Source: Hymenobacter terricola
GTDB lineage: Bacteria; Bacteroidota; Bacteroidia; Cytophagales; Hymenobacteraceae
Length of the DNA: 64,000 bases
Assembly: GCF_017921975.2 (NCBI RefSeq)
Contig: NZ_JAGEMO020000001.1
Location: 124,001-188,000 of the forward strand
Reading direction: 5' to 3'
Shown here: positions 8,320 to 16,978 of the stretch, piece after piece
Layout of the letters: each line of letters begins with the position of its first letter
Position numbering within the stretch: position 1 is the first letter of the stretch
Notes under the pieces: generated by a model
Database searches by the model: none
What the model saw: the letters and a program-made list of their open reading frames with translations, nothing else
Told to the model about the DNA's origin: nothing
Translations under genes and position numbers: made by a program

Positions 8320-9096
8320 TTATTTCAGCCGCTTGTAGCCCTTGGGAATGCTGAAAGGGAAGGCCAGCCGCTCGCGCCCAACATTCACTTTGGTATAGTT
8401 GATGGCCGCCGTGACCACGCCCGCCGCCGGCTGCTGCGCCTGAATGAACGTGGCGTGCGCAAACGGCAAAGCCACTTGGTCCAGAGGCTGAAAATCGGAA
8501 TAATCGACGGTGAGGTTGCGCTTGGTTGCATCGTCGCTCACCTTGAGTTGCTGCACGCGGCCGGTGCCGGCTTGCAGCAGGCGCTCGACCATTACGTCGG
8601 CCAGGGGGTAGCTCACACGCTGGCGGCCAGCGTCTTCGTTGGTTATTTTGGGGGTGGTGCCGCTCGGGGCGGGCAGGTAGTCGCCCAGCAGCAGGGCCTG
8701 CATCTGGGCAAAGGTCACGGGCACGTTCAGCAGCTTGCTGAGGTAGTCGTAGCCGCCCGAGAAGTAGGTTTTTTCCAGCTTGTTCAGTACCCGCACCGAG
8801 TCGCGGGTGAGCACGGCACGCACGCCCTCAAACCCGGCCAGCCCGGCCGATACCCAGATGATGCTGTCGCGGCGCATACGCAAGGACAGATTGGCGCCCT
8901 GCTTATTGCCCTTCATGTTGATTTGGGCCTTGCCCTTCGCATTCAAAAACTGAAAGGACGTATTGATGGCATGAACCGAAGCCTCGGCCACCGGAACCGA
9001 AGTGCCCGGGCCATTGGTAGAAACGGTAGGTACGGCTTTGCGGGCACAGCTCCCGAGTAACAGCCCCAGGGCCAGCAGCAGAGTCACTTTATTCAT
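8320..9096 (-). CDS. DUF4292 outer-membrane-type lipoprotein
   Basis: 258 residues. Lipoprotein signal MNKVTLLLALGLLLGSC with lipobox LLGSC and lipidated Cys17. The remainder resembles DUF4292 (LolB/LppX-like fold): an N-terminal beta-rich part with KGKAQINMKG and RMRRDSIIWVSAGLAGFEG, and a C-terminal KVNVGRERLAFPFSIPKGY. A role in carrying or sorting lipids or lipoproteins is suggested by the fold but is not shown. It overlaps the upstream TPR gene by 8 bp and abuts the EnvC-like gene, so translation of the three is likely coupled. Confidence 0.85.
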   Translation of the reverse strand: MNKVTLLLALGLLLGSCARKAVPTVSTNGPGTSVPVAEASVHAINTSFQFLNAKGKAQINMKGNKQGANLSLRMRRDSIIWVSAGLAGFEGVRAVLTRDSVRVLNKLEKTYFSGGYDYLSKLLNVPVTFAQMQALLLGDYLPAPSGTTPKITNEDAGRQRVSYPLADVMVERLLQAGTGRVQQLKVSDDATKRNLTVDYSDFQPLDQVALPFAHATFIQAQQPAAGVVTAAINYTKVNVGRERLAFPFSIPKGYKRLK

Positions 9097-10909
9097 AGAG
9101 TTTGTGGTCTTTCAGTTTGCGCTCCAACAGGTCGGAAGTAGTGCCGGTTTTGCGGGCACGCTGCCACTCGGCCACGGCTTTGTCTTTCTCGCCGAGCTGG
9201 AACAGCACGTCGCCGTAGTGCTCGATTACGGAAGCGTCTTTGGTGGTGAGCAAGGCTTTTTCCAACGCGGTTTTGGCCCCGGCGTAGTCCTTCATCTTAT
9301 ATAGTACCCAGGCATACGTGTCGAGGTAGGTGTCGTTGTCGGGAAATTGCTTCACGACTTTGCCCGACATCTGCTTGGCCTTGTCCAGCTTTTCGCCTCG
9401 TAACGACAGGAAATAGCTGTAATTGTTCAGCACCTGCACGTTGTTGGGGTCGCTCACCAAGGCGGCTTCGTAGGCCGCGTCCGACTTCTCCGTGTCGTGC
9501 AATTCGTGGTAGGCATCACCCAATTGCGCGTCGAACTGCCCCAGCAGTTCTGCGTTGTTCACCACCAGCTTGCGGCCGTGCTCCAGCGCTTTCACGCCCT
9601 TGGCCGGCTGCTTTTTCAGCATATGCGCCACCCCGTTGTAAAACCACAGCGAGGACTGGTTGGGAAACAGCTCCAGCGCCCGGTCGGTGTGGGCCAGCAG
9701 CGAATCGGTCTGGTTCAGCTCGGCATCGATGAGCACGACCTGCTGCCAGATTTGGAACTTGGAATTATCGAAGCGCAGGGCTTGCAGGTAGGTATTGCGC
9801 GCTTCTTTTTTGTGGTCGGTCAGGGTCTGAATATCGCCGGCCACGACGTAGGATTTGGCATCCTTGGGATAAGTCTTGATGGTGGCCGTGGCCAGGTCCC
9901 GCGCCAGTTGGTTCACCGATTCCTTGGCGTTCGGCAGCTGCTTGATGTAGCCCACCAGGATGCGCACCCGCTCGTCAATGTCCAGGGCCGGGCTGGCGAA
10001 GGCCAGCTTGAGCTGCTGGGCGGCCTGGTCAGGCTGGCTTTGCTGGCGGTACACTTCGGCCAGAATCATGTGGGCCTGGGGGCTGTCGGGGTCGAGGCGC
10101 AGGGCCTGCTGGGCCACGCGCACGGCATCGGTCAGGCGGTTGTTGCTGGCGTACATCTCGGCCTGGGCCAGCACGTAGCGCGGCTCGGTGGGGTTGGCCT
10201 TGATGAGCTTGTCGCCTTCGGCCAACGCCAAATCCAGTTTGTTCTGCTTGAGGTAAATCTGCTGCTTTTTGAAGGATATTTCATCCACCTGGCCAAATTC
10301 CTTCTCCGCCTGTTCCAGCGTGGTCAGCGCTTCGGGCAGCCGGTTTTGGGCCAGGTACAGGTCGGCCAGATTGAACAGGTAGCTGCCGGAATTAGGCACC
10401 TGCTTGATAAGGGACGCATACGTCTTGGTGGCCGCTTCGTACTGCTTCTGGCTGGCCTGAATCTGGGCCAGCAGCAGGTAGTAGTAGGCATTCTTGGGGT
10501 CGAGGCGGGTGGCCGATTCCGCGTAGTTGGTGGCGTCGCGCAGGTTGCCGCTCAGCAGGTTGGCTTCGGCTATCTTATAATTGATGGCCGCGTTGTCGGG
10601 GTTCAGGGCGTAGGCTTTCAGCAGGCGCTCCAGGGCCTTGGTGTAGTCCTCCAGCAGCACGTATTTCACGCCGTCCACAAACAGGGCCTCGCTCTGCTCC
10701 TGCTCCCGTTCCGAGAGCGGCGGCGCGGTGGCACGCTTGGCGCGGGCTTCGGCCAGCTTCTTGTCGAGCTCGCGCTGTTCTTTTTCCAGGGCCCGCTGCT
10801 CCTTGCGGCTCAGCTTGGCGGGCGGCCCGGGGGCGCCATCCGTGGGCTGCGCGTAGCCCACGGCCAGCAGGCTCACCCAAAACAACAGAATAAGAACAAC
10901 TTGACGCAT
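9089..10909 (-). CDS. Secreted tetratricopeptide-repeat protein
   Basis: 606 residues from the ATG at 10907-10909; a further in-frame ATG exists at 10966, but the signal peptide (MRQVVLILLFWVSLLAVGYA) begins at the chosen one. A charged Lys/Glu/Arg helix (about 35-70) precedes at least ten TPR units (for example ALERLLKAYALNPDNAAINY, AYEAALVSDPNNVQVLNNYS). TPRs mediate protein contacts; a periplasmic or outer-membrane scaffold is likely. The gene heads the TPR-DUF4292-EnvC operon, which points to cell-envelope maintenance. A strong terminator at 10963-11000 separates it from the nucleotidyltransferase upstream. Confidence 0.85.
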   Translation of the reverse strand: MRQVVLILLFWVSLLAVGYAQPTDGAPGPPAKLSRKEQRALEKEQRELDKKLAEARAKRATAPPLSEREQEQSEALFVDGVKYVLLEDYTKALERLLKAYALNPDNAAINYKIAEANLLSGNLRDATNYAESATRLDPKNAYYYLLLAQIQASQKQYEAATKTYASLIKQVPNSGSYLFNLADLYLAQNRLPEALTTLEQAEKEFGQVDEISFKKQQIYLKQNKLDLALAEGDKLIKANPTEPRYVLAQAEMYASNNRLTDAVRVAQQALRLDPDSPQAHMILAEVYRQQSQPDQAAQQLKLAFASPALDIDERVRILVGYIKQLPNAKESVNQLARDLATATIKTYPKDAKSYVVAGDIQTLTDHKKEARNTYLQALRFDNSKFQIWQQVVLIDAELNQTDSLLAHTDRALELFPNQSSLWFYNGVAHMLKKQPAKGVKALEHGRKLVVNNAELLGQFDAQLGDAYHELHDTEKSDAAYEAALVSDPNNVQVLNNYSYFLSLRGEKLDKAKQMSGKVVKQFPDNDTYLDTYAWVLYKMKDYAGAKTALEKALLTTKDASVIEHYGDVLFQLGEKDKAVAEWQRARKTGTTSDLLERKLKDHKLYE

Positions 10910-10962
10910 ACACAACAAAGCCGAACCGTGGGTCCGGCCTACGAAATTACGGGTAATAATAG

Positions 10963-11000
10963 CCAACGACGCGGCCCCCGTCAGAAGGCCGCGTCGTTGG
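10963..11000 (-). terminator. Terminator between nucleotidyltransferase and TPR operon
   Basis: Fourteen-base perfect stem (10963-10976 with 10987-11000) with a 10-nt loop, lying 3' of the nucleotidyltransferase gene on the minus strand. The following minus-strand sequence is AT-rich but without a long U-run. Confidence 0.75.
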
Positions 11001-11023
11001 TAACGTATTTTCGTCTTAAAATG

Positions 11024-12034
11024 TCACACCCGCAGCTGGTTATAATCACCCAGACTCAGGTCGGAGGGCACCCCGGTTACGCTGGCAAAGTTGCCAATCA
11101 TGGAGTTGGTGATGACGGCGTTGAGCACCGAAGCCGACTGCTGCACGATGGAATTTGACAGGCGCGAGTCGCGCACATTGGCGTGGGCACCCAGCGACAC
11201 GTGCGGCCCCACCACAGAGTCGGTAATGATGGCATTCTCGCCGATGTACACCGGCTCCAGCAGCACCGAATTGGTGATAATGGCTGATTTGGCCACCAAC
11301 GACTCGCCGCGCTCCTTCAGGTATTCGAGGTAGCGCTGGTTGGTAAACACGGTGGCGTCTTTGTTGCCGCAGTCGAGCCACTCGGTCACGCGGCCGGGCA
11401 CGAACACCGTGCCTTTGTTCTTCATGTTTTCCAGGGCGTTGGTGAGCTGGTACTCGCCTTTGTCCTTGATGTCGTTATCGAGCAAATACTGCAGTTCGGT
11501 GCGCAGGTACTCGCCGTCCTGGAAATAATAAATGCCGATGATGGCCAGGTCCGACACAAACTCCTGCGGCTTCTCCACAAACTCCGTAATCTGGCCCTGC
11601 TCGTTCAGCTTCACCACGCCAAACGGGCGCGGGTCTTCCACCTGCTGCACCCAAATGGTGCCGGGCACGCTGGAATCCAGCGTAAAATCGGCCTTAAACA
11701 ACGTGTCGGCGAAGGCTACTACCAGCGGCCCGGTCAACGATTCCTTGGCGCACAAAATGGCATGGGCCGTGCCCAGCGGCTCATCCTGATACACAATGGT
11801 GCCCTTGGCGCCCACCGATTCGGCAATTTTTACCAGGCTTTTTTCCACTTCGGCCCCAAAGCGGCCGATGATGAAAGCCACCTCGTCCACCGGCTCGCCG
11901 CACACCTTGGCAATGTCTTCCACGAGGCGCTGCACAATGGGTTTGCCGGCAATCGGAATCAGGGGTTTGGGAACGGTGAGGGTGTGGGGGCGCATGCGCT
12001 TGCCCATGCCGGCCATCGGGACGATGATTTTCAT
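11024..12034 (-). CDS. Sugar-phosphate nucleotidyltransferase (glucose-1-phosphate thymidylyltransferase-like)
   Basis: 336 residues. The N-terminal NTP-transferase domain has the signature MKIIVPMAGMGKRMRPHTLT with KPLIPIAGKP, then DEPLGTAHAI and AFADTLF as in RmlA/GlmU-type enzymes. From about 245 the protein forms hexapeptide-type repeats (SAIITNSVLLEPVYIGENAI, IITDSVVGPHVSLG), a left-handed beta-helix. It likely transfers a nucleotide to a sugar-1-phosphate to make an activated sugar for surface polysaccharide; exact base and sugar cannot be told. dut lies 126 bp upstream on the same strand, and glycosyltransferases and a flippase follow further on, which fits glycan synthesis. Confidence 0.85.
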   Translation of the reverse strand: MKIIVPMAGMGKRMRPHTLTVPKPLIPIAGKPIVQRLVEDIAKVCGEPVDEVAFIIGRFGAEVEKSLVKIAESVGAKGTIVYQDEPLGTAHAILCAKESLTGPLVVAFADTLFKADFTLDSSVPGTIWVQQVEDPRPFGVVKLNEQGQITEFVEKPQEFVSDLAIIGIYYFQDGEYLRTELQYLLDNDIKDKGEYQLTNALENMKNKGTVFVPGRVTEWLDCGNKDATVFTNQRYLEYLKERGESLVAKSAIITNSVLLEPVYIGENAIITDSVVGPHVSLGAHANVRDSRLSNSIVQQSASVLNAVITNSMIGNFASVTGVPSDLSLGDYNQLRV

Positions 12035-12047
12035 GTGTTAGCTGGTT

Positions 12048-12154
12048 GTCGGTTAATGGTTGTCTGTTTTCAATCTTTCGGAAGTGCCCGCATCAGTGTG
12101 ATTGGTTGCCGGGAGGCGGCCGAAGCTAATTCCTGGCAACCGACAACCAACATC
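12048..12154. repeat. Inverted repeat between dut and the nucleotidyltransferase
   Basis: A GGTTGTCGGTT-type arm near 12045-12056 has its complement (AACCGACAACC) near 12138-12149, so the whole spacer can fold into a stem with a large loop. It may be a terminator or one of the simple palindromes that recur between genes in this window. Confidence 0.45.
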
Positions 12155-12160
12155 TGACAA

Positions 12161-12595
12161 TTAGCTTTTCCCTGTGCTTCCATACCCGCCCGCGCCGCGT
12201 TGGGTTTCGCTCAGCGCGTCGGCGGGCTGCCAGGCAATGGTTTCGTGTTTGGCAACTATCAGTTGGGCAATGCGTTCGCCGTCGTTTACCACGAATGGCT
12301 CGTTGGATAAATTCACCAGCAGCACCTTGATTTCGCCCCGATAATCGGCATCAATCGTTCCCGGACTGTTCACCAGCCCAATGCCGTGCTTGTACGCCAG
12401 CCCGCTGCGGGGCCGAATCTGCGCCTCGTAGCCCACCGGAATTTCCAGGCTCAGGCCCGTCGGAATCAGAGCCCGTTCCAGCGGCGCCAGGGTTACGGGA
12501 GCTTCCAGGTTGGCCCGCAGGTCGAGGCCGGCGGCGTGGGGCGTCTGGTATTCGGGCAGCGGGTGGCGCGAACGGTTGAGAACGGGAATTTGCAT
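12161..12595 (-). CDS. dut: dUTP diphosphatase
   Basis: 144 residues from ATG 12593-12595. It carries the trimeric dUTPase motifs in order: [11 protein letters not shown] (motif 1), [12 protein letters not shown] (motif 2), [20 protein letters not shown] (motif 3), ERIAQLIV (motif 4) and [11 protein letters not shown] (motif 5, the glycine-rich tail). It hydrolyses dUTP to dUMP and pyrophosphate, keeping uracil out of DNA and supplying dUMP. A longer frame opens at 12664, but the family start and the TATCTTTG box at 12618-12625 both support 12595. Confidence 0.96.
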   Translation of the reverse strand: MQIPVLNRSRHPLPEYQTPHAAGLDLRANLEAPVTLAPLERALIPTGLSLEIPVGYEAQIRPRSGLAYKHGIGLVNSPGTIDADYRGEIKVLLVNLSNEPFVVNDGERIAQLIVAKHETIAWQPADALSETQRGAGGYGSTGKS

Positions 12596-12617
12596 GACGG
12601 GAAGCACGAAGGGCGGG

Positions 12618-12625
12618 CAAAGATA
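12618..12625 (-). promoter_or_regulatory. -7 box (TATCTTTG) of dut
   Basis: Exact TAnnTTTG match on the minus strand, 22 nt before the dut ATG. It rules against the longer upstream start at 12664. Confidence 0.5.
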
Positions 12626-12729
12626 GGGGCCGGTGCTTGCCGGTGCTAGCACTGGATAATTCATAGTTTATCCCGCAAATCTGCCCGCCATTCCCCATCA
12701 GTGTCCTCAGCAGGCGTGGATGGATGCCC

Positions 12730-12737
12730 TACCTTTG
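12730..12737 (+). promoter_or_regulatory. -7 box (TACCTTTG) of the glycosyltransferase gene
   Basis: Exact TAnnTTTG match, 26 nt before the ATG at 12764. It shares a short divergent region with the dut box. Confidence 0.5.
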
Positions 12738-12763
12738 CCCAGCTTATTCACTAGTTTGCGCCC

Positions 12764-14281
12764 ATGAGGATTGTTGATATGTTGGCCGTTGACCGGCTTC
12801 CGCGCTGGTTTTGGCCGGTGCTGCTGGGGCTGAGTTTCCTGTTGCACGCGCCGTTTTTCCGGCTGCCGCCCACCAGCATCCACGTGTGGCGGCAGAGCAA
12901 TACGATGGCCGTGGCCCGCAATTTCTACGACGAGGGCATGAATATTCTGAAGCCGCGCGTGGACCGGCGCAACGCCACCGACGGCGTCACGGGCATGCAA
13001 TTTCCGTCCTACGAATGGCTGGTGGCCGGTAGCTACCACTTGTTTGGCTTCCACGAATCGTTGCCGCGCATCATCAACTGGCTGATTTATATGGCGGGCA
13101 TCGTGGCTTTTTACCAGCTGGTGCGGCTGGTGAGCGGGTCGGCCTGGGTGGGGGGCGTGGGGGCCTGGTGCCTCACCTGGAGCCCGGAGCTGTACTACCA
13201 CGGCATCAACGCGCTGCCCGATGTGCTGGCCCTGACGGCCTCTATCGCGGGCCTGTTCTGGTTTATGCGGTGGCGCGAAACGAAACAGGTGGGGCTGTTG
13301 ATTTTGAGCGTACTGGCCGTGGCGCTGGGCGGGCTCACCAAGCTGCAGTTCCTGATTGTGGGCTTTCCCATTGGCGTGTTTGTGGTGCGCGACTTGCTCC
13401 AACGCCGCCTGGCCTGGCCACAGCTGGCGCAGTTGGCGGTGTACGCCGTGGTGGCCGTGGGCGTGCCACTGGCCTGGTACGCCTATGCGCTGCACCTCAT
13501 CAAAACGTCGGGGCTGACTGATTTCGGCCTGGAGTTTCGGCCGGCCTCGGACCTGGCCACCGGCCTGGCCATCATTAAGCGCAACCTGCTGTCCGACTGG
13601 CCCGAAGTGCTGCTCGGGTACGGCGCGCTGGTGCTGCTGGTGCTGGGGCTGTGGCGGCTGGTACGCCACGCGCCGGTGCGCCACCCGTGGTTTCTGCCGG
13701 GACTGGCCTGGGGCCTGGCCCTGCTGGCCTACTACCTTATCGAGCTGCGCCAGATGCAGTACCACACCTATTACATGCTGCCCCTGCTGCCCGTGCTGAT
13801 GCTGCTGGCGGCCTGGGGTGCCGCGTGGCTGCGCCGGCAGCCCAGCACCCGGCCGTGGCTGCTGGCCCTGCTGTTGGTGCAGCCGGTGTGGGCCTTCACC
13901 CGCATTGGCGTGAACCGCTGGCTGAAAGGCGGCCCCGACGTGGCCCCGGAGCTGTACACGCCCGCCACCCGGGCGGCGCTCGAAGCCGCCACGCCCCCCG
14001 GCGCCCTGTGCCTGGTGGGTCCCGACGACTCCGGCTGCATCGACTTCTATTTCCTGCACAAGAAAGGCTTCGGCTTCGAGCACCCGGGGCAGTTGACGGA
14101 ACCCAGCCCCACCGGCCGCCCGTACGTGGCCGACTGCGTGGCCCAGGGCGCCCACTATTTGTACACGAATGACAGCGTGACTATCCACGACCCGCGCCTG
14201 CAACCCTTCCTGGGCCGGGAAGTGAAGCGTGTGGGCAACTTCGGGGTGTGGGAGCTGCGCGCCGCCCCTACGCAGCCCTGA
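12764..14281 (+). CDS. Polytopic membrane glycosyltransferase, GT39/ArnT-like
   Basis: 505 residues with about ten predicted membrane helices. The N-terminal periplasmic loop motif PTSIHVWRQSNTMAVARNF, followed by PSYEWLVAGSYHLFG, resembles the GT-C/PMT family that moves a sugar from a polyprenyl-phosphate donor. Residues 155-330 are helices with charged loops, and the C-terminal 100 residues form a soluble domain that includes CLVGPDDSGCIDFYFLHKKG. The acceptor is unknown. It lies divergent from dut and convergent with a GT2 enzyme that could make a polyprenyl-phosphate sugar donor. Confidence 0.75.
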   Translation: MRIVDMLAVDRLPRWFWPVLLGLSFLLHAPFFRLPPTSIHVWRQSNTMAVARNFYDEGMNILKPRVDRRNATDGVTGMQFPSYEWLVAGSYHLFGFHESLPRIINWLIYMAGIVAFYQLVRLVSGSAWVGGVGAWCLTWSPELYYHGINALPDVLALTASIAGLFWFMRWRETKQVGLLILSVLAVALGGLTKLQFLIVGFPIGVFVVRDLLQRRLAWPQLAQLAVYAVVAVGVPLAWYAYALHLIKTSGLTDFGLEFRPASDLATGLAIIKRNLLSDWPEVLLGYGALVLLVLGLWRLVRHAPVRHPWFLPGLAWGLALLAYYLIELRQMQYHTYYMLPLLPVLMLLAAWGAAWLRRQPSTRPWLLALLLVQPVWAFTRIGVNRWLKGGPDVAPELYTPATRAALEAATPPGALCLVGPDDSGCIDFYFLHKKGFGFEHPGQLTEPSPTGRPYVADCVAQGAHYLYTNDSVTIHDPRLQPFLGREVKRVGNFGVWELRAAPTQP

Positions 14282-14291
14282 TTACGGTTCA

Positions 14292-15245
14292 TTAGCTGGC
14301 GCCTTTCGGCGGGGCGGGGAGTTGCTTGATGTTGGTGTCCGAAATCAGGTACAGCGGCCGCTGGCGCACGTTGGCCGATAGCCGGGCCACGTACTCGCCA
14401 ATGATGCCCACGGCGATGAGCTGCACGCCTCCCAAAAACAGAATACTCACCATGAGCGAGGCCCAGCCCGGCTGGTAGTCGTGCGTCACGAAGCGCGAAT
14501 ACAGCGTGTACAATATCACCAGAAAAGCCACGCCCGACACGGCGAACCCGCTCACGGTGGCCACTTTCAGCGGCGCATCCGAAAAGGCGGTGATGCCGTC
14601 GAGAGCAAAGCGCAGCATCTTGGCGTAGGTGTAGCCGGTTTCGCCGCCGGCCCGCTCGGCCCGGTCGTATTCCACGAAAGTCTGGCGGTAACCCACCCAG
14701 GAAATCTGGCCGCGCAGAAACTTGTTTTGCTCTGGCATGAGCCGCAGGGCATCCACCACCTTGCGCGAAATGATGCGGAAATCGCCCGTATCAACCGGGA
14801 TTTCGATATTGGTGATGCGGGCCAGAATGCGGTAGAACAGCTTGGCCGTGTACTTCTTGGCGGCGCTTTCGCCCTCGCGGGAGCGGCGGCGCGCATACAC
14901 CACCTCGTAGCCCGAGTGCAGCTTCTGGTACAGTTCCGGCATCAGCTCCGGCGGGTCCTGCAGGTCGGCGTCGATGATGATTACGGCATCGCCCACGGCC
15001 AGGTCCAGCCCGGCAGTCACGGCAATCTGGTGGCCAAAATTGCGGCTGAAATCGATGTAGCGCACCCGCTCATCGCGCGCGGCCAGGGCCAGCAGCAACG
15101 CCAGCGACCGGTCAGCCGACCCGTCGTTGACAAAAATCAGCTCATACGTTACGGCCATTTGCGCCAGCACTCCCGTCAGCCGGTCGTGCAGCGCATCGAT
15201 GTTGGCTTCTTCGTTGTAGATGGGAATGACGACCGATAAATTCAC
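14292..15245 (-). CDS. GT2 family glycosyltransferase, polyprenyl-phosphate sugar synthase-like (GtrB/DPM1 type)
   Basis: 317 residues from GTG 15243-15245, which places the family's first beta strand (VNLSVVIPIYNEEANIDAL) at the N-terminus. The frame is also open from an ATG at 15338, but the extra 31 residues match nothing. A GT-A domain contains VNDGSADRS and IIDADLQDPPEL (DxD-type metal site), followed by GDFRIISRKVVDALRLMPEQ. Two C-terminal membrane helices (about 235-300) are typical for GtrB-like enzymes that put a sugar on undecaprenyl phosphate at the cytoplasmic face. The flippase lies directly upstream on the same strand. Confidence 0.85.
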   Translation of the reverse strand: MNLSVVIPIYNEEANIDALHDRLTGVLAQMAVTYELIFVNDGSADRSLALLLALAARDERVRYIDFSRNFGHQIAVTAGLDLAVGDAVIIIDADLQDPPELMPELYQKLHSGYEVVYARRRSREGESAAKKYTAKLFYRILARITNIEIPVDTGDFRIISRKVVDALRLMPEQNKFLRGQISWVGYRQTFVEYDRAERAGGETGYTYAKMLRFALDGITAFSDAPLKVATVSGFAVSGVAFLVILYTLYSRFVTHDYQPGWASLMVSILFLGGVQLIAVGIIGEYVARLSANVRQRPLYLISDTNIKQLPAPPKGAS

Positions 15246-15377
15246 TGGCAAGGCTGGGCTAAGGGCCGTGGCGCGACCCGTAAAGTCCGTCAAAAGTAAC
15301 CGGTAAGGACGAACCCGCCCGTTGGCGCAAGCGCCCATTTTAGCCGCAGCGCAAGGCTGGCCGCATTTGCGTAATTA

Positions 15378-16877
15378 CTAAACCGTAGTCCGCCGCGGCC
15401 GCTCAACCAAGTAAAGAGCGGCTAAAAACCCAGCCGTGAGGCCCGCATGCCAGGCGTGGCGGGCCCACCAGCCGGCCACCGGCACCCCCCAGCCCAACGC
15501 CACCAGCACCGAGGCAAACAGCAGCCACAGCCCCAGCCGCAGCGCCGGGTACGGCACCGGGAAGTGCCGGTCGCCCAGCCGCCAGCACAGAATGGCCATC
15601 AGGAAATAGCAGGCCAGCGTGGCAATGGCGCTGCCCAGGTAGCCCATTAGCGGTATCAGCAGGAAGTTGAGGGCAATGGTGAGCACCGCCCCGCCCGCGC
15701 CGATATAAGTGCCGTAATACGTCTTATCGGTGAGCTTGAACCACACCGATAAGTTGTAGTATACGCCCAGAAACAGGTTGGCCAGCAGCAGAATCGGTAC
15801 CACAATCAGCCCTTGCAGGTACTCCGGCCGCCGCAAAAACAGCGGCCCGATATCCTCCACGTTCAGGCTGATGCCCACGAAAATCACGGCGCAGCACAGC
15901 GTGAACCATTTCATAATCATGGCGAACGTGGCCGGCGAATTTTTCTCGGTGCTTTGGGCGAAGAAGAACGGCTCGGCCGCGTAGCGGAACGCCTGAATGA
16001 CCAGCGACATGAAGATGCTCAGCTTATAGCAGGCGCCGTAGATGCCCACCGCCGTGAGGCTGCTCTGGCCGGGATAGAAGTTGGCCGGCAGCCACTTGGG
16101 CAGCAAAATGCGGTCCAGCGTTTCGTTCACCATGCCGGCCAGGCCCATCAGCATCAGCGGATAAGCATATTGCAGCAATGGCTTGAGGAACGCCAGGTTC
16201 AGCTGGAATTGGAAGTCCAGCAGCTCACGCCACAGCAGCAGCAGCGTGAGGCCGCTGGCAAACAGGTTGGACAGGAAAATGTAGCCCACGCCCACCGTGG
16301 GGTCGTACACGTGCGCCACCAGCGGTTGCAAAACCGGCAGCCACTTGCCGCTCAGCACGGCCGGGCACAGCACGATAAAAAACAGGTTCAGGACCACGTT
16401 GGCCACAATGCCCGCCAGCTTGATGGTGGCAAACTTGCGTGCCTGGTTCTCCAGCCGCAGCCGGGCAAACGGAATGGCCGTCAGCGCATCCAACCCCAAA
16501 ATCAAGGCTACCCAAATGGCGTATTGCTCGTGGCCGGGCGGAATTTCCAGCAGCCCCAGCAGCGGGCGCGCCAGCAGCATCAGCCCGGCAGTAAGCACGG
16601 CAGTACTCACCAGCAGCAGGCTCATCACCCGGTCGTACAGCTCCTGGCGGTCAGTCCCCAGCCGGTTGGCGAAGCGGAAAAACGTGGTTTCCATGCCGTA
16701 GGTAAACACCACGTTCAGAAACGACACGTAGGCATACAGCCCCGTTACCACACCGTATTCTGCCGCCGAAAAGGCCCCCGTGTATATCGGCACCAGCAAG
16801 TACGTGAGCACCCGGCCCACAATGCTGCTGACGCCATACACGGCGGTTTGCGAGGCTAATTTTTTGACTACACTCAT
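15378..16877 (-). CDS. Polysaccharide/oligosaccharide flippase, MATE/Wzx-like
   Basis: 499 residues, about 12-14 membrane helices. It opens with SQTAVYGVSSIVGRVLTYLLVPIYTG and AEYGVVTGLYAYVSFLNVVF, the typical N-terminus of the polysaccharide biosynthesis (Wzx/MurJ-like MVF) superfamily. Such proteins flip lipid-linked sugar units across the inner membrane. It sits between the enoyl-CoA hydratase (upstream, 101 bp away with a palindrome) and the GT2 gene (132 bp downstream). Substrate unknown; context suggests surface glycan. Confidence 0.85.
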   Translation of the reverse strand: MSVVKKLASQTAVYGVSSIVGRVLTYLLVPIYTGAFSAAEYGVVTGLYAYVSFLNVVFTYGMETTFFRFANRLGTDRQELYDRVMSLLLVSTAVLTAGLMLLARPLLGLLEIPPGHEQYAIWVALILGLDALTAIPFARLRLENQARKFATIKLAGIVANVVLNLFFIVLCPAVLSGKWLPVLQPLVAHVYDPTVGVGYIFLSNLFASGLTLLLLWRELLDFQFQLNLAFLKPLLQYAYPLMLMGLAGMVNETLDRILLPKWLPANFYPGQSSLTAVGIYGACYKLSIFMSLVIQAFRYAAEPFFFAQSTEKNSPATFAMIMKWFTLCCAVIFVGISLNVEDIGPLFLRRPEYLQGLIVVPILLLANLFLGVYYNLSVWFKLTDKTYYGTYIGAGGAVLTIALNFLLIPLMGYLGSAIATLACYFLMAILCWRLGDRHFPVPYPALRLGLWLLFASVLVALGWGVPVAGWWARHAWHAGLTAGFLAALYLVERPRRTTV

Positions 16878-16893
16878 TCTTTAGGTAATGAAG

Positions 16894-16968
16894 AATGAGG
16901 AATGAAGAATGAGGAATTGAATGTGTCCGCGTCGGGCATTCTTCACTCCTCATTCTTCATTCCTCATT
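16894..16968. repeat. 21-bp perfect inverted repeat upstream of the flippase gene
   Basis: Arms at 16894-16914 and 16948-16968 are perfect reverse complements built of AATGAGG/AATGAAG units, so each arm is internally repetitive. The spacer is 33 nt. It could form a strong hairpin between the hydratase and flippase genes. A related but degenerate palindrome lies at 41142-41208. Confidence 0.7.
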
Positions 16969-16978
16969 GACAGAAGGC

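Noticed and set aside
12707..14203. 498-codon minus-strand frame opposite the GT39-like gene
   Set aside because: Gln/Pro/His-rich composition typical of the reverse complement of a GC-rich membrane protein gene; the plus strand has clear membrane helices and a promoter box.
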